In this document: in pieces, positions 17,289 through 24,442 of the stretch
Layout: every line of letters begins with the position of its first letter
How positions within the stretch are numbered: position 1 is the stretch's first letter
Assembly (NCBI GenBank): GCA_018884025.1
Contig: JAHLFB010000067.1
Span: 1 to 51,496 of the forward strand
Direction: 5' to 3'
Length of the DNA: 51,496 bases
Source of the DNA: Candidatus Phocaeicola faecipullorum
Lineage (GTDB): Bacteria > Bacteroidota > Bacteroidia > Bacteroidales > Bacteroidaceae
Notes under the pieces: generated by a model
What the model was told of the DNA's origin: nothing
Seen by the model: the letters and a program-made list of their open reading frames with translations, nothing else
Database searches by the model: none
Translations under genes and position numbers: made by a program

Positions 17289-18413
17289 TTATTTAATAAC
17301 TTTATGCAGTCTGTCAAGGAAATCATCAGCCCCGGCCATGCTAAGACATAGTGGCGGAAGAAGACGGATTACGTTAGTGCCGCTCACCCCGGTGAAGACT
17401 TTCTGCTCGAAAAGCAGTTTGCTGCGTATTTCCTTGATAGGTTCTTCAAATTCCATACCGATCATAAGTCCCACACCACGTATTTCCTTTATTCCTTTGA
17501 ATGATTTGAGTTCTTCAATCAGGTGGGCACCTACCTTTGCGGCGTTGTCAATCAGGTTCTCTTCTTTCATAACGTCAAGCACGGCGATAGCTGCCGCACA
17601 TCCCAGATGGTTTCCTCCAAAAGTAGTACCAAGCTGTCCGTAAACAGGAGTGAATTTTGGGCTTATAAGAACAGCCGCCATAGGAAATCCGTTAGCTATA
17701 CCCTTTGCCACTGTGATGATATCAGGTTTTATATCTGAATATTGGTGGGCGAAGAATTTTCCGCTTCTGCCATATCCGGACTGTATCTCGTCCAAAATAA
17801 GGACAGTTCCGTTTTCGTCACAAACCTGTCGCAGAGACTTCATAAAGTCTTTGTCAGGAACCTGTATGCCGCCTACACCCTGGATACCTTCAATTATTAC
17901 AGCACACACATCGCCTTTGGATAGTTCTGCTTTCATTGCCTCGGTATCGTTTAGCGGGAGGTATGTTACGTGTCCGTTATTGTTTATCGGAGCTATAATT
18001 TTAGGATTGTTTGTTACCTCCACAGCCAGTGATGTACGTCCGTGGAATGCCTTTGCAAAAGATATTACTTTGGTACGTCCGTTATGGAATGAAGCCAATT
18101 TCAGAGCATTCTCGTTGGCTTCAGCGCCGGAGTTGATAAGAAACAGTTGATAATCGTCGTAACCGCACATTTTGCCAAGACGGTCGGCAAGATCTTGTTG
18201 CAGGGTATTAATGACAGAATTTGAATAAAATCCTAATTTTGCTACCTGGTTGCTTACTGCTTCTACGTAGTGAGGGTGTGCATGCCCTATTGATATTACG
18301 GCGTGGCCTCCGTACAGGTCTAGATATTCATTACCATTTGCGTCCCACACATGGCAACCTTTTCCTTTTACGATGTTTACATCAAAAAGGGGATATACGT
18401 CGAATAGTTTCAT
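17289..18413 (-). CDS. argD: Acetyl-/succinylornithine aminotransferase
   Basis: ArgD transfers an amino group from glutamate to N-acylglutamate semialdehyde, giving N-acylornithine. The 374-residue class III aminotransferase has NSGAEANENALK (94-105), FHGRT, the PLP-contacting LDEIQSGYGRSG (207-218) and the Schiff-base Lys at about 237 in TVAKGIANG. It lies between argC and proC in the arginine cluster. The spacer before it (18414-18537) holds repeat copy B3. Whether the acyl group is acetyl or succinyl is not visible. Confidence 0.95.
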   Translation of the reverse strand: MKLFDVYPLFDVNIVKGKGCHVWDANGNEYLDLYGGHAVISIGHAHPHYVEAVSNQVAKLGFYSNSVINTLQQDLADRLGKMCGYDDYQLFLINSGAEANENALKLASFHNGRTKVISFAKAFHGRTSLAVEVTNNPKIIAPINNNGHVTYLPLNDTEAMKAELSKGDVCAVIIEGIQGVGGIQVPDKDFMKSLRQVCDENGTVLILDEIQSGYGRSGKFFAHQYSDIKPDIITVAKGIANGFPMAAVLISPKFTPVYGQLGTTFGGNHLGCAAAIAVLDVMKEENLIDNAAKVGAHLIEELKSFKGIKEIRGVGLMIGMEFEEPIKEIRSKLLFEQKVFTGVSGTNVIRLLPPLCLSMAGADDFLDRLHKVIK

Positions 18414-18537
18414 GTCGTAAATTAAAAATTAAGAATTAAAATTTAAAAATTAGGAGCCAAGTGTCGGATTAAGAATTAATGATTGGTCTGTCTTCACACA
18501 CACAATTATTAATTTTTAATCTTTAATTATTAATTGA
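18414..18537 (-). repeat. Intercistronic 7-bp-unit A/T fold-back repeat, copy B3 (argC-argD)
   Basis: On the minus strand the left arm (AATTAAT, AATTAAAG, ATTAAAAATTAAT) follows the argC stop, then a non-repeat middle, then right-arm units AATTTTTA, AATTTT, AATTCTT, AATTTTT and AATTT that end 5 bp before the argD ATG. The arms are complementary, so this is the full form of the B family. Confidence 0.75.
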
Positions 18538-19506
18538 TTAAAACGCACTTGGCTTAAGTTTCAATCCTACAGTTTCTTCAAGGTTGAACATCAGGTTCAT
18601 GTTGTGTACAGCCTGTCCGCTCGCACCTTTCAGTAGATTATCTATGCAGGAAACGATAAGCAGTTTATCGCCGTGCTTCTCAAGATGGATAAGACACTTG
18701 TTGGTGTTTACTACCTGCTTCAGGTCTATATTCTTGTCTATGATATATACGAAAGAATCTTCAGCATAGTAATCTTCATACATCTTCTTTATTTCTTCCA
18801 GCTCAACTTTAGTCTTTACAACTATTGTTGCAAAAATACCTCTGGCGAAATCACCTCTGTATGGAATGAAATCTATATCAGAATCGAAACTGTTCTGAAG
18901 CTGGCATAGAGACTGTTTTATCTCCGGCACATGCTGATGCTGGAACGGCTTGTATATGCTCATGTTGTTGTTGCGCCAGCTGAAATGGCTTGTAGCTCCC
19001 GGTTTTACTCCTGCGCCAGTGCTGCCTGTTATGGCATTAACCATGATGTCATCGTTCAGCATTAGGTTTTTTGCCAATGGCAGAAGTCCCAGTTGGATGC
19101 AAGTGGCAAAACATCCCGGATTGGCTACATGCTTGCTATGGCAGATAGCGCGTCTGTTCAGTTCCGGTAATCCGTAGATGAAATCATGCTCCTCGCTCTT
19201 TATACGATAATCCATAGACAGGTCGATAATCTTCAAGTCTTCAGGTACGTTGTGGCTGTCCATGAACTTCTTTGTATCGCCGTGGGCTGTACAGAAGAAA
19301 AGAACATCTATCTTGTCAAGCGGCAGTTCATCAGTAAAAGTGAGGTCAGTTTCTCCGTAAAGCCCTTCGTGAACATCTGTAATTTTGTTTCCTGCGTTGC
19401 TCGAACTGTTTATAAAAGTAATCTCTACATCAGGATGATTGATAAGCAGGCGAATAAGCTCGCCTGCCGTATATCCCGCTCCACCTATGATTCCTGCTTT
19501 TATCAT
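18538..19506 (-). CDS. argC: N-acetyl-gamma-glutamyl-phosphate reductase
   Basis: ArgC reduces the N-acylglutamyl phosphate made by ArgB to the semialdehyde. The 322-residue protein has the NADP loop GIIGGAGYTAGEL (5-17), the catalytic Cys132 in NPGCFAT, GSTGAGVKP and HQHVPEI with the catalytic His. It matches the type 1 ArgC. Its ATG overlaps the end of argG by 4 bp, indicating translational coupling. The B3 repeat follows before argD. Confidence 0.96.
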   Translation of the reverse strand: MIKAGIIGGAGYTAGELIRLLINHPDVEITFINSSSNAGNKITDVHEGLYGETDLTFTDELPLDKIDVLFFCTAHGDTKKFMDSHNVPEDLKIIDLSMDYRIKSEEHDFIYGLPELNRRAICHSKHVANPGCFATCIQLGLLPLAKNLMLNDDIMVNAITGSTGAGVKPGATSHFSWRNNNMSIYKPFQHQHVPEIKQSLCQLQNSFDSDIDFIPYRGDFARGIFATIVVKTKVELEEIKKMYEDYYAEDSFVYIIDKNIDLKQVVNTNKCLIHLEKHGDKLLIVSCIDNLLKGASGQAVHNMNLMFNLEETVGLKLKPSAF

Positions 19507-20708
19507 ATGTCAGCCTCGTCTTTGTGGTTAGCGTAATAAGCTCTAAGCGGAGTAGAAAGAACTTTGATGAATCCTTTGGCGTCATCTGCTGTCCAGCCTT
19601 TCTGCATTTCACCGTATTCACCGAACTTGTTCTTTACGAGGTCATCCTTAGAATCAACACCTACAGTCGAGAAGCAGTAAGGACGCAACTCAAGGATTAC
19701 AGTACCGTTTACGTTACGCTGGCTTTCTGTAAGCATAGCTTCGATGTCACGCATAACAGGTTCCAGATACTGGCTTTCGTGAAGGAACATACCATACCAG
19801 TTAGCTACCTGATCTTTCCAGTACTGCTGCCATTTGCTCAAAGTGTATTTCTCCAGGAACTTGTGCGCACCGATAATAAGCATAGGAACTGCAGCTTCAA
19901 ATCCTACACGTCCCTTGATACCGATGATAGTATCACCTACGTGCATATCGCGACCGATACCGTAAGCGGCACCTATTTCTTCTATTTTCTGGATAGCCTT
20001 AATCTTGTCATCGAATTGTTCACCGTTTACTGCACAGATTTCACCTTTCTTGAATTCTAGTCTAAGTTCTTCCGAACCTGTTTTCTTGACCTGCTTCAGA
20101 TATGCGCTTTCAGGCAATCCCTGAGTAGAGTCCAGGATTTCTCCACCACAGATGGAAGTACCCCATATACCTATATTGTAAGAGTATTTCAGTTTTGTGA
20201 AGTCTGCTTCGAAGCCATGTTCTTTCAAGTAGTTGATTTCGTATTCACGGCTTAAAGCCATATCGCGTGTAAGTGTGATGATTTCAACACCAGGAGCCAT
20301 AACAAGGAAAGTCATATCGAAACGAACCTGGTCGTTACCGGCACCTGTAGAACCGTGTGCTATGGCGTGTGCGCCTATTTCGTTGGCATAACGTGCAATA
20401 GCCAATGCCTGGAAGATACGTTCAGAACTTACTGAAATAGGATATGTACCGTTACGAAGAACGTTACCGAAAACCATATATTTCAAACTCTTTTCGTAGT
20501 ATTCCTGTGTAACGTCAAGAGTAACATATTTTACGGCTCCTAACTTGTATGCGTTCTCTTCGTTCTGTTTCAGCTGTTCCGGGCTGAAACCTCCGGTGTT
20601 GGCACATGCCGCATATACTTCATATCCTTTTTCCTTAGCCAGATACATCACTGTGAACGATGTGTCCAGCCCGCCGCTGAATGCGACTACTACTTTCTTC
20701 TTTTCCAT
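19503..20708 (-). CDS. argG: Argininosuccinate synthase
   Basis: ArgG joins citrulline and aspartate using ATP. The 401-residue protein starts KKVVVAFSGGLDTSFTV, containing the ATP-pyrophosphatase P-loop SGGLDTS (11-17), followed by AHGSTGAGNDQVRFD and the YNIGIWGTSICGG and GYEVYAACANTG-type elements. The start is preceded by repeat A3, which separates it from the GNAT gene. ArgG heads the biosynthetic part of the cluster; argH and the transcarbamylase are not in the window. Confidence 0.95.
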   Translation of the reverse strand: MEKKKVVVAFSGGLDTSFTVMYLAKEKGYEVYAACANTGGFSPEQLKQNEENAYKLGAVKYVTLDVTQEYYEKSLKYMVFGNVLRNGTYPISVSSERIFQALAIARYANEIGAHAIAHGSTGAGNDQVRFDMTFLVMAPGVEIITLTRDMALSREYEINYLKEHGFEADFTKLKYSYNIGIWGTSICGGEILDSTQGLPESAYLKQVKKTGSEELRLEFKKGEICAVNGEQFDDKIKAIQKIEEIGAAYGIGRDMHVGDTIIGIKGRVGFEAAVPMLIIGAHKFLEKYTLSKWQQYWKDQVANWYGMFLHESQYLEPVMRDIEAMLTESQRNVNGTVILELRPYCFSTVGVDSKDDLVKNKFGEYGEMQKGWTADDAKGFIKVLSTPLRAYYANHKDEADI

Positions 20709-20811
20709 ATATGTTCTTTTAGTTTTTTAGTTTTTTAGTTTGTGAGTTTTTAGTTTTTAAGTCCTGTTATCATCTACCAACTTAAGAACTGACAAACTCA
20801 AAAACTTACAA
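20709..20811 (-). repeat. Intercistronic 8-bp-unit fold-back repeat, copy A3 (GNAT-argG)
   Basis: Read on the minus strand it has the same order as the plus-strand copies: TTGTAAGTTTTTGAGTTTG units, the hinge AGTTGGTAGATGATAAC, then right-arm units ACTTAAAA, ACTAAAAA, ACTCACAA and ACTAAAAA repeats. It ends next to the argG ATG. The orientation therefore follows transcription, not the chromosome strand. Confidence 0.85.
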
Positions 20812-21381
20812 TTAGAAGTTATTTACCTTGTCGTCCTGATGTAATGCCGGATCATACAGCATTGCGGTGCAGATACAGAACTTTCTTTTTTTCGCCATCA
20901 GTATTTCGTGGTTTATGCATCCCTCGCATCCTTTCCAGAACGCTTCGTCGTCTGTTAGTTCATTGAACGTTACCGGTACGTATCCCAGTTCGGTATTCAT
21001 CTTCATTACCGCCGCTCCTGAAGTAAGACTGAATATTTTTGCCTTTGGCCATCGCAGGCGGGCCAGAGTGAACGATGCGTGCTTTATTCTCTTGGCCAGT
21101 CCTAATCCGCGGTATTTCGGGTGGACTATAAGTCCTGATGTAGCCACATACTGCTTGTTACCCCATGACTCTATGTAGGTAAATCCGGCAAAGTCGTCGC
21201 CGCATAGGGCTATTATCGCCTTTCCTTCTTTCATTTTTGTGGCTACATACTCATGTGTACGTTCTGCTATACCTGTTCCACGTACTTTTGCTGCTTCTCT
21301 TATGGTGTCAAGTATATAATCCACGTATTTTTCGTGTGAAGCGTCTGCCACCATTACGTCTATTTGTTTGTCTTTTTCCAT
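20812..21381 (-). CDS. GNAT acyltransferase, candidate N-acetyl/succinylglutamate synthase
   Basis: The 189-residue protein has the GNAT acyl-CoA-binding core (TSGLIVHPKYRGLGLAKRI, about 81-99) preceded by FAGFTYIESWG. A C-terminal Cys-rich stretch CEGCINHEILMAKKRKFC leads to CTAMLYDP. It lies between argR (59 bp) and argG, so it is in the arginine regulon. The window has argB, C, D and G but no recognisable argA or argJ, and this gene is the natural candidate for making the first acylated intermediate. In Bacteroides that intermediate is known to be succinylated. The function is an inference from context and family. Confidence 0.8.
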   Translation of the reverse strand: MEKDKQIDVMVADASHEKYVDYILDTIREAAKVRGTGIAERTHEYVATKMKEGKAIIALCGDDFAGFTYIESWGNKQYVATSGLIVHPKYRGLGLAKRIKHASFTLARLRWPKAKIFSLTSGAAVMKMNTELGYVPVTFNELTDDEAFWKGCEGCINHEILMAKKRKFCICTAMLYDPALHQDDKVNNF

Positions 21382-21440
21382 CTTTTTTCTGTATGTCGCT
21401 TCTTTAGCTGTTATATTTCCGTTTATCGGTTGGTTTTATG

Positions 21441-21917
21441 TCAGTTAATGTTAGGAATTATCTGTCTGAGTGTTTCCATTACGTTCTGTCTGGAGAATCC
21501 TTCTCTTATCACCATCATTATGGTATCGTCTCCCGCTATAGTTCCTATTATTTCCGTGAAGTTGTGGTCGTCAATGTCGTATGCCAGGCTGCTTGCATAT
21601 CCTGGTCGTGTTTTTATTACCGCTATGTTTCCGGAAAATTCAATGCCTATGAACCCGTTGTGGCGCATCATTTCCATAGCCCCCGGTGGGTTTGACATTC
21701 GCTTGTACATGGTGTTGTTCGGGAGAACATATACATAGTTTCCGTTCATGCTTGCCGCCTTGGCCACTTTCAGTTGTTTCAGATCTCTTGATAGTGTGGC
21801 CTGTGTCAGGGCAAAGCCTTCCTTGGTGAGTTCGCGCAACAACTCGTCCTGGCTTCCGATTTCTTTTACGGAGATAATCATTTTTATGGCGTCAAGCCTT
21901 GTGTTCTTACTTTTCAT
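21441..21917 (-). CDS. argR: Arginine repressor ArgR
   Basis: ArgR is a hexameric arginine-dependent DNA-binding regulator. The 158-residue protein has the winged-helix N-domain (residues 1-70: IKMIISVKEIGSQDELLRELTKEGFALTQATLSRDLKQLKV, which includes the QATLSRDLK recognition helix). Its C-terminal oligomerisation domain carries the arginine-binding GTIAGDDTIMM motif. It is the first gene of argR-GNAT-argG-argC-argD-proC, so it most likely controls itself and the cluster. Length is normal. Confidence 0.95.
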   Translation of the reverse strand: MKSKNTRLDAIKMIISVKEIGSQDELLRELTKEGFALTQATLSRDLKQLKVAKAASMNGNYVYVLPNNTMYKRMSNPPGAMEMMRHNGFIGIEFSGNIAVIKTRPGYASSLAYDIDDHNFTEIIGTIAGDDTIMMVIREGFSRQNVMETLRQIIPNIN

Positions 21918-21941
21918 TGTATAATTATTCTATGTTGGACG

Positions 21942-21949
21942 CAAATATA
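21942..21949 (-). promoter_or_regulatory. -7 box of the argR-arg operon promoter
   Basis: TATATTTG on the minus strand, 25 bp before the argR ATG, matches TAnnTTTG. Confidence 0.65.
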
Positions 21950-21969
21950 CACCTATTTATTTAAATTCA

Positions 21970-22029
21970 TGCATAAAAAAAGAGTTTTTTATGTGTTTAT
22001 TCGTAAAAAATGTGAAAATAGTGCATAAA
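21970..22029. promoter_or_regulatory. Possible ArgR half-sites
   Basis: The word TGCATAAA occurs at 21970-21977 and again at 22022-22029 in the A/T-rich divergent spacer between argR and the methyltransferase gene. ArgR boxes are A/T-rich imperfect palindromes of this general kind. The assignment rests only on position and repetition. Confidence 0.3.
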
Positions 22030-22063
22030 TAATCATTGTGATGGTATATGTATAAGTTTTTAG

Positions 22064-22071
22064 TAACTTTG
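22064..22071 (+). promoter_or_regulatory. -7 box of the methyltransferase gene
   Basis: TAACTTTG matches TAnnTTTG and lies 17 bp before the start codon at 22089. Confidence 0.6.
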
Positions 22072-22088
22072 TCGTATTAATATTAATA

Positions 22089-22826
22089 ATGTATATGAGT
22101 TTAGGATTACTTGAAGTTGGCAAAGACCCGATGGGGGCGGCCATATACGATTTTTTTGATAAAGGTAAAGCGGGGAAATTAAGAGTTTTCTCGCCGCAAT
22201 TTGATGAAGATGAGATACCGGTAGAGACTCTTTTTCGTGAATACGACGAAATGCCAGAATTAGAGAGAAAAGCTTTGGATATGGCTTATGGCAGAATTCT
22301 TGATGTAGGTGCGGGGAGCGGGTGTCATTCTATAGCCTTGCAGGATATGGGTAAACAGGTTGAGGCCATTGATATTTCTCCTTTGTCCGTAAAGGTCATG
22401 GAGGAAAGTGGTGTTAATGCCAGCTTGGTAAACTTGTTTGATCATTCATTTGTGGGAGGTTACGATACTATTTTGATGTTGATGAACGGTTCCGGAATAA
22501 TTGGTTCTTTACAGAATATGGAAGCTTTCTTTACCCGTATGAAAGAACTGTTAAACCCTGGTGGATGTGTCCTTATGGATTCGAGCGATTTGAAATACCT
22601 GTTTGAGGATGAGGACGGAAGTATGCTTATTGATTTGGCAGCCGATTATTATGGTGAGATAGAGTTCAGTATGCAGTATAAGCAGATAAAAGGTGACCCC
22701 TTCAAGTGGTTGTATATTGATTATGAAACTCTGAATTTTTATGCGTCTCAGTTTGGTTTTAAAGCTGAACTTGTTTGCGCTGGAGAGCATTATGATTATC
22801 TGGCAAAACTGACTATGACAGTTTAG
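22089..22826 (+). CDS. Class I SAM-dependent methyltransferase
   Basis: The 245-residue protein has the SAM-binding motif I ILDVGAGSGCHSIAL (about 70-84), an acidic motif II in EAIDISPLS, and DTILMLMNGSGIIG, as in small-molecule methyltransferases of the Methyltransf_11/25 type. The C-terminal part (FKWLYIDYETLNFYASQFGF) is typical of a conserved Bacteroidetes family. The substrate is unknown. It stands alone: divergent from argR, with the hip operators starting 12 bp past its stop. A second ATG two codons in could be the true start. Confidence 0.85.
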   Translation: MYMSLGLLEVGKDPMGAAIYDFFDKGKAGKLRVFSPQFDEDEIPVETLFREYDEMPELERKALDMAYGRILDVGAGSGCHSIALQDMGKQVEAIDISPLSVKVMEESGVNASLVNLFDHSFVGGYDTILMLMNGSGIIGSLQNMEAFFTRMKELLNPGGCVLMDSSDLKYLFEDEDGSMLIDLAADYYGEIEFSMQYKQIKGDPFKWLYIDYETLNFYASQFGFKAELVCAGEHYDYLAKLTMTV

Positions 22827-22837
22827 TAATAACCGAC

Positions 22838-22855
22838 TATACCCGTTTGGGTATA
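22838..22855. promoter_or_regulatory. hip operator 1
   Basis: Perfect inverted repeat TATACCC-GTTT-GGGTATA. Its centre is 41 bp from operator 2. Confidence 0.75.
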
Positions 22856-22878
22856 AAAAATGATGTGATATGGTTAAT

Positions 22879-22896
22879 TATACCCTAAAAGGTATA
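22879..22896. promoter_or_regulatory. hip operator 2
   Basis: TATACCC-TAAA-AGGTATA, one base off the perfect palindrome. Its centre is 41 bp from operator 1 and 42 bp from operator 3, about four helical turns each. Confidence 0.75.
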
Positions 22897-22914
22897 ATTT
22901 GTCGAATGATTTAT

Positions 22915-22938
22915 TATATTTGTACCCGAAAGGGTATA
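22915..22938 (+). promoter_or_regulatory. hipB -7 box overlapped by hip operator 3
   Basis: The -7 box TATATTTG (22915-22922) overlaps the third operator TGTACCC-GAAA-GGGTATA (22921-22938), which then covers the expected transcription start and ends 3 bp before the hipB ATG. Binding here would block transcription directly, so autorepression by HipB is expected. Confidence 0.75.
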
Positions 22939-22941
22939 ATT

Positions 22942-23166
22942 ATGGAATATACAATAATTGCGGATTTTGTAAAGGAGATGCGTCGGCAGTTCGGATTGAC
23001 GCAAGTGGATTTGGCCGATAAGTCAGGAGTTGGTTTACGCTTTGTTCGTGATTTGGAACAAGGTAAGCAGACTTTGCGTATGGATAAGGTGAATCAGGTG
23101 CTAAGCCTTTTCGGTCGTCAGGTAGGTCCGGTTGAACTGAGTCTAAAATCAAAGGAGGATAAGTAA
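22942..23166 (+). CDS. hipB: HipB-like antitoxin/repressor (XRE-type)
   Basis: The 74-residue protein, started at the ATG at 22942, is a compact helix-turn-helix domain: IADFVKEMRRQFGLTQVDLADKSGVGLRFVRDLEQGKQTL, with the usual LTQxxLA and GLRFVRDLEQGK elements. A longer frame to 22870 would run through the promoter and operators and is rejected. HipB proteins bind their own promoter and the kinase. The stop codon overlaps the start of the next gene (TAATG), and an uncommon strong Shine-Dalgarno-like AAAGGAGG lies 12 bp before that start. Confidence 0.88.
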   Translation: MEYTIIADFVKEMRRQFGLTQVDLADKSGVGLRFVRDLEQGKQTLRMDKVNQVLSLFGRQVGPVELSLKSKEDK

Positions 23167-23504
23167 TGAAACGCGCAAAAGTATTTCTGCATGACCGTTT
23201 GGCAGGCAGACTGGTGGAAGACGAAAACGGATTCACCTTTACATATGATACTGATTATCTGAAGCTGCCGGATGCAGCCGCAGTCAGTCTGACACTTCCT
23301 CTTGGAGAGAAACCGTTTCACGATATGGTACTGTTCCCTTTCTTTGACGGGCTGATACCTGAAGGATGGTTGCTTGATATTGCAGAGCGAAGTTGGAAAA
23401 TAAACCAGCGGGACCGTATGTCGCTTCTTTTGGCTTGTTGCAAAGATTGTATTGGAGCTGTAAGTGTAATACCCGACGACGAAATTGAGGAGGAGAAATT
23501 ATGA
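23166..23504 (+). CDS. hipS: HipS-like protein (stand-alone HipA N-terminal subdomain)
   Basis: The 112-residue protein corresponds only to the small N-terminal subdomain of HipA: VFLHDRLAGRLVEDENGFTFTYD, then AAVSLTLPLGEKPF, LFPFFDGLIPEGWLLDIAE, and the DCIGAVSVIPDDE ending. In standard HipA this is fused to the kinase. Here it is a separate gene that overlaps the kinase gene by 4 bp (ATGA). In the described HipBST systems the separate HipS is the antitoxin that blocks the kinase; I infer the same here. The encoded SFD-like loop and C-terminal acidic EEEK precede the kinase start. Confidence 0.85.
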   Translation: MKRAKVFLHDRLAGRLVEDENGFTFTYDTDYLKLPDAAAVSLTLPLGEKPFHDMVLFPFFDGLIPEGWLLDIAERSWKINQRDRMSLLLACCKDCIGAVSVIPDDEIEEEKL

Positions 23505-24439
23505 GCAGATGCCTGTATTGTTATAAGGAATTAGGAGAAGGCATGAAGGATTTCCATCCTGCATGTGCCAAGAAATTTTTCGGAACTCGTACTGCTCCTG
23601 AGTTGCCATATGTACGTGCCCAATTGGGTGATCTGGCTCGTCAGGTAGTACGCAGTCAGACTACACTGACAGGTGTACAGGCCAAGTTATCGCTCGATAT
23701 TAACCGTGGCGGACGCAATGAACCTGACCGCTTTACAATAGTTGGACTTTGGGGGCGTTTCATTCTGAAGCCTCAGACACACTCTTATCGCGCTTTGCCG
23801 GAACTGGAGGATGTCACCATGCATCTTGCCGAGGCTGCGAAAATCAATGTAGTACCTCATAGCTTGATACGTTTCAGCGATGGCGAACTGTGTTATATCA
23901 CCCGTCGTATAGACCGACAGTCTGACGGTAGTAAAATAGCCATGGAGGATATGTGTCAGCTCTCTGAAAGGCTGACAGAGTATAAATATAAGGGCTCATA
24001 TGAACAGATTGCCAAACTTATCCGTCGTTACTCTTCTGCACCGCAACTTGATGTGATAAACTTTTGGGAGGTTGTAGTATTCTGTTGGATAACCGGCAAT
24101 GCCGACATGCATCTTAAAAACTTCTCTCTTTATAATCAGATTGGTGGATACACACTTACACCGGCTTATGATATGCTTTCTACAAATCTTGTTATGCCGG
24201 AAGATACAGAGGAACTTGCTCTTACCTTAAACGGAAAGAAAAGCCGTCTGCGTAAAGTTGATTTTTACAAGGCGATAACAGCATCGGGAGTTGACGAGAA
24301 AGTTATTGAGAATCTTTCCCGTCGTTTCAGCCGTGCCTTGCCCAAGTGGTTTGAGCTGATTGATAATTCCTTTTTGCCCGATGATATGAAAAGGCAGTAT
24401 AAACAACTTATCTTGCGTCGTGTGGTAATGCTGCGTTGA
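23501..24439 (+). CDS. hipT: HipT-like serine/threonine kinase toxin with N-terminal zinc knuckle
   Basis: The 312-residue protein is a HipA-type kinase lacking the N-subdomain. The visible kinase parts are the Gly-rich/autophosphorylation loop TLTGVQAKL (55-63; Thr55 and Thr57 where HipT of E. coli has a Ser-Ile-Ser), ATP Lys about 90 in FILKPQ, ITRRIDR (133-139), catalytic Asp202 in NADMHLKN and the metal Asp224 in AYDMLS. All catalytic residues are present, so it should be active. The first 22 residues have Cys4, Cys7, His19 and Cys22, a likely zinc knuckle not found in classical HipA. Known HipT targets tryptophanyl-tRNA synthetase; the target here is unknown. It ends 4 bp from the convergent HAD gene. 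Confidence 0.88.
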   Translation: MSRCLYCYKELGEGMKDFHPACAKKFFGTRTAPELPYVRAQLGDLARQVVRSQTTLTGVQAKLSLDINRGGRNEPDRFTIVGLWGRFILKPQTHSYRALPELEDVTMHLAEAAKINVVPHSLIRFSDGELCYITRRIDRQSDGSKIAMEDMCQLSERLTEYKYKGSYEQIAKLIRRYSSAPQLDVINFWEVVVFCWITGNADMHLKNFSLYNQIGGYTLTPAYDMLSTNLVMPEDTEELALTLNGKKSRLRKVDFYKAITASGVDEKVIENLSRRFSRALPKWFELIDNSFLPDDMKRQYKQLILRRVVMLR

Positions 24440-24442
24440 GTA

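Noticed and set aside
16762-17643. 293-residue ORF on the plus strand across proC and argD
   Set aside because: Antisense to two well-supported genes, and Ser/Pro-rich without domain features.
22870-22941. 24-residue N-terminal extension of HipB
   Set aside because: It runs through the operators and -7 box; the ATG at 22942 gives the standard compact HipB.
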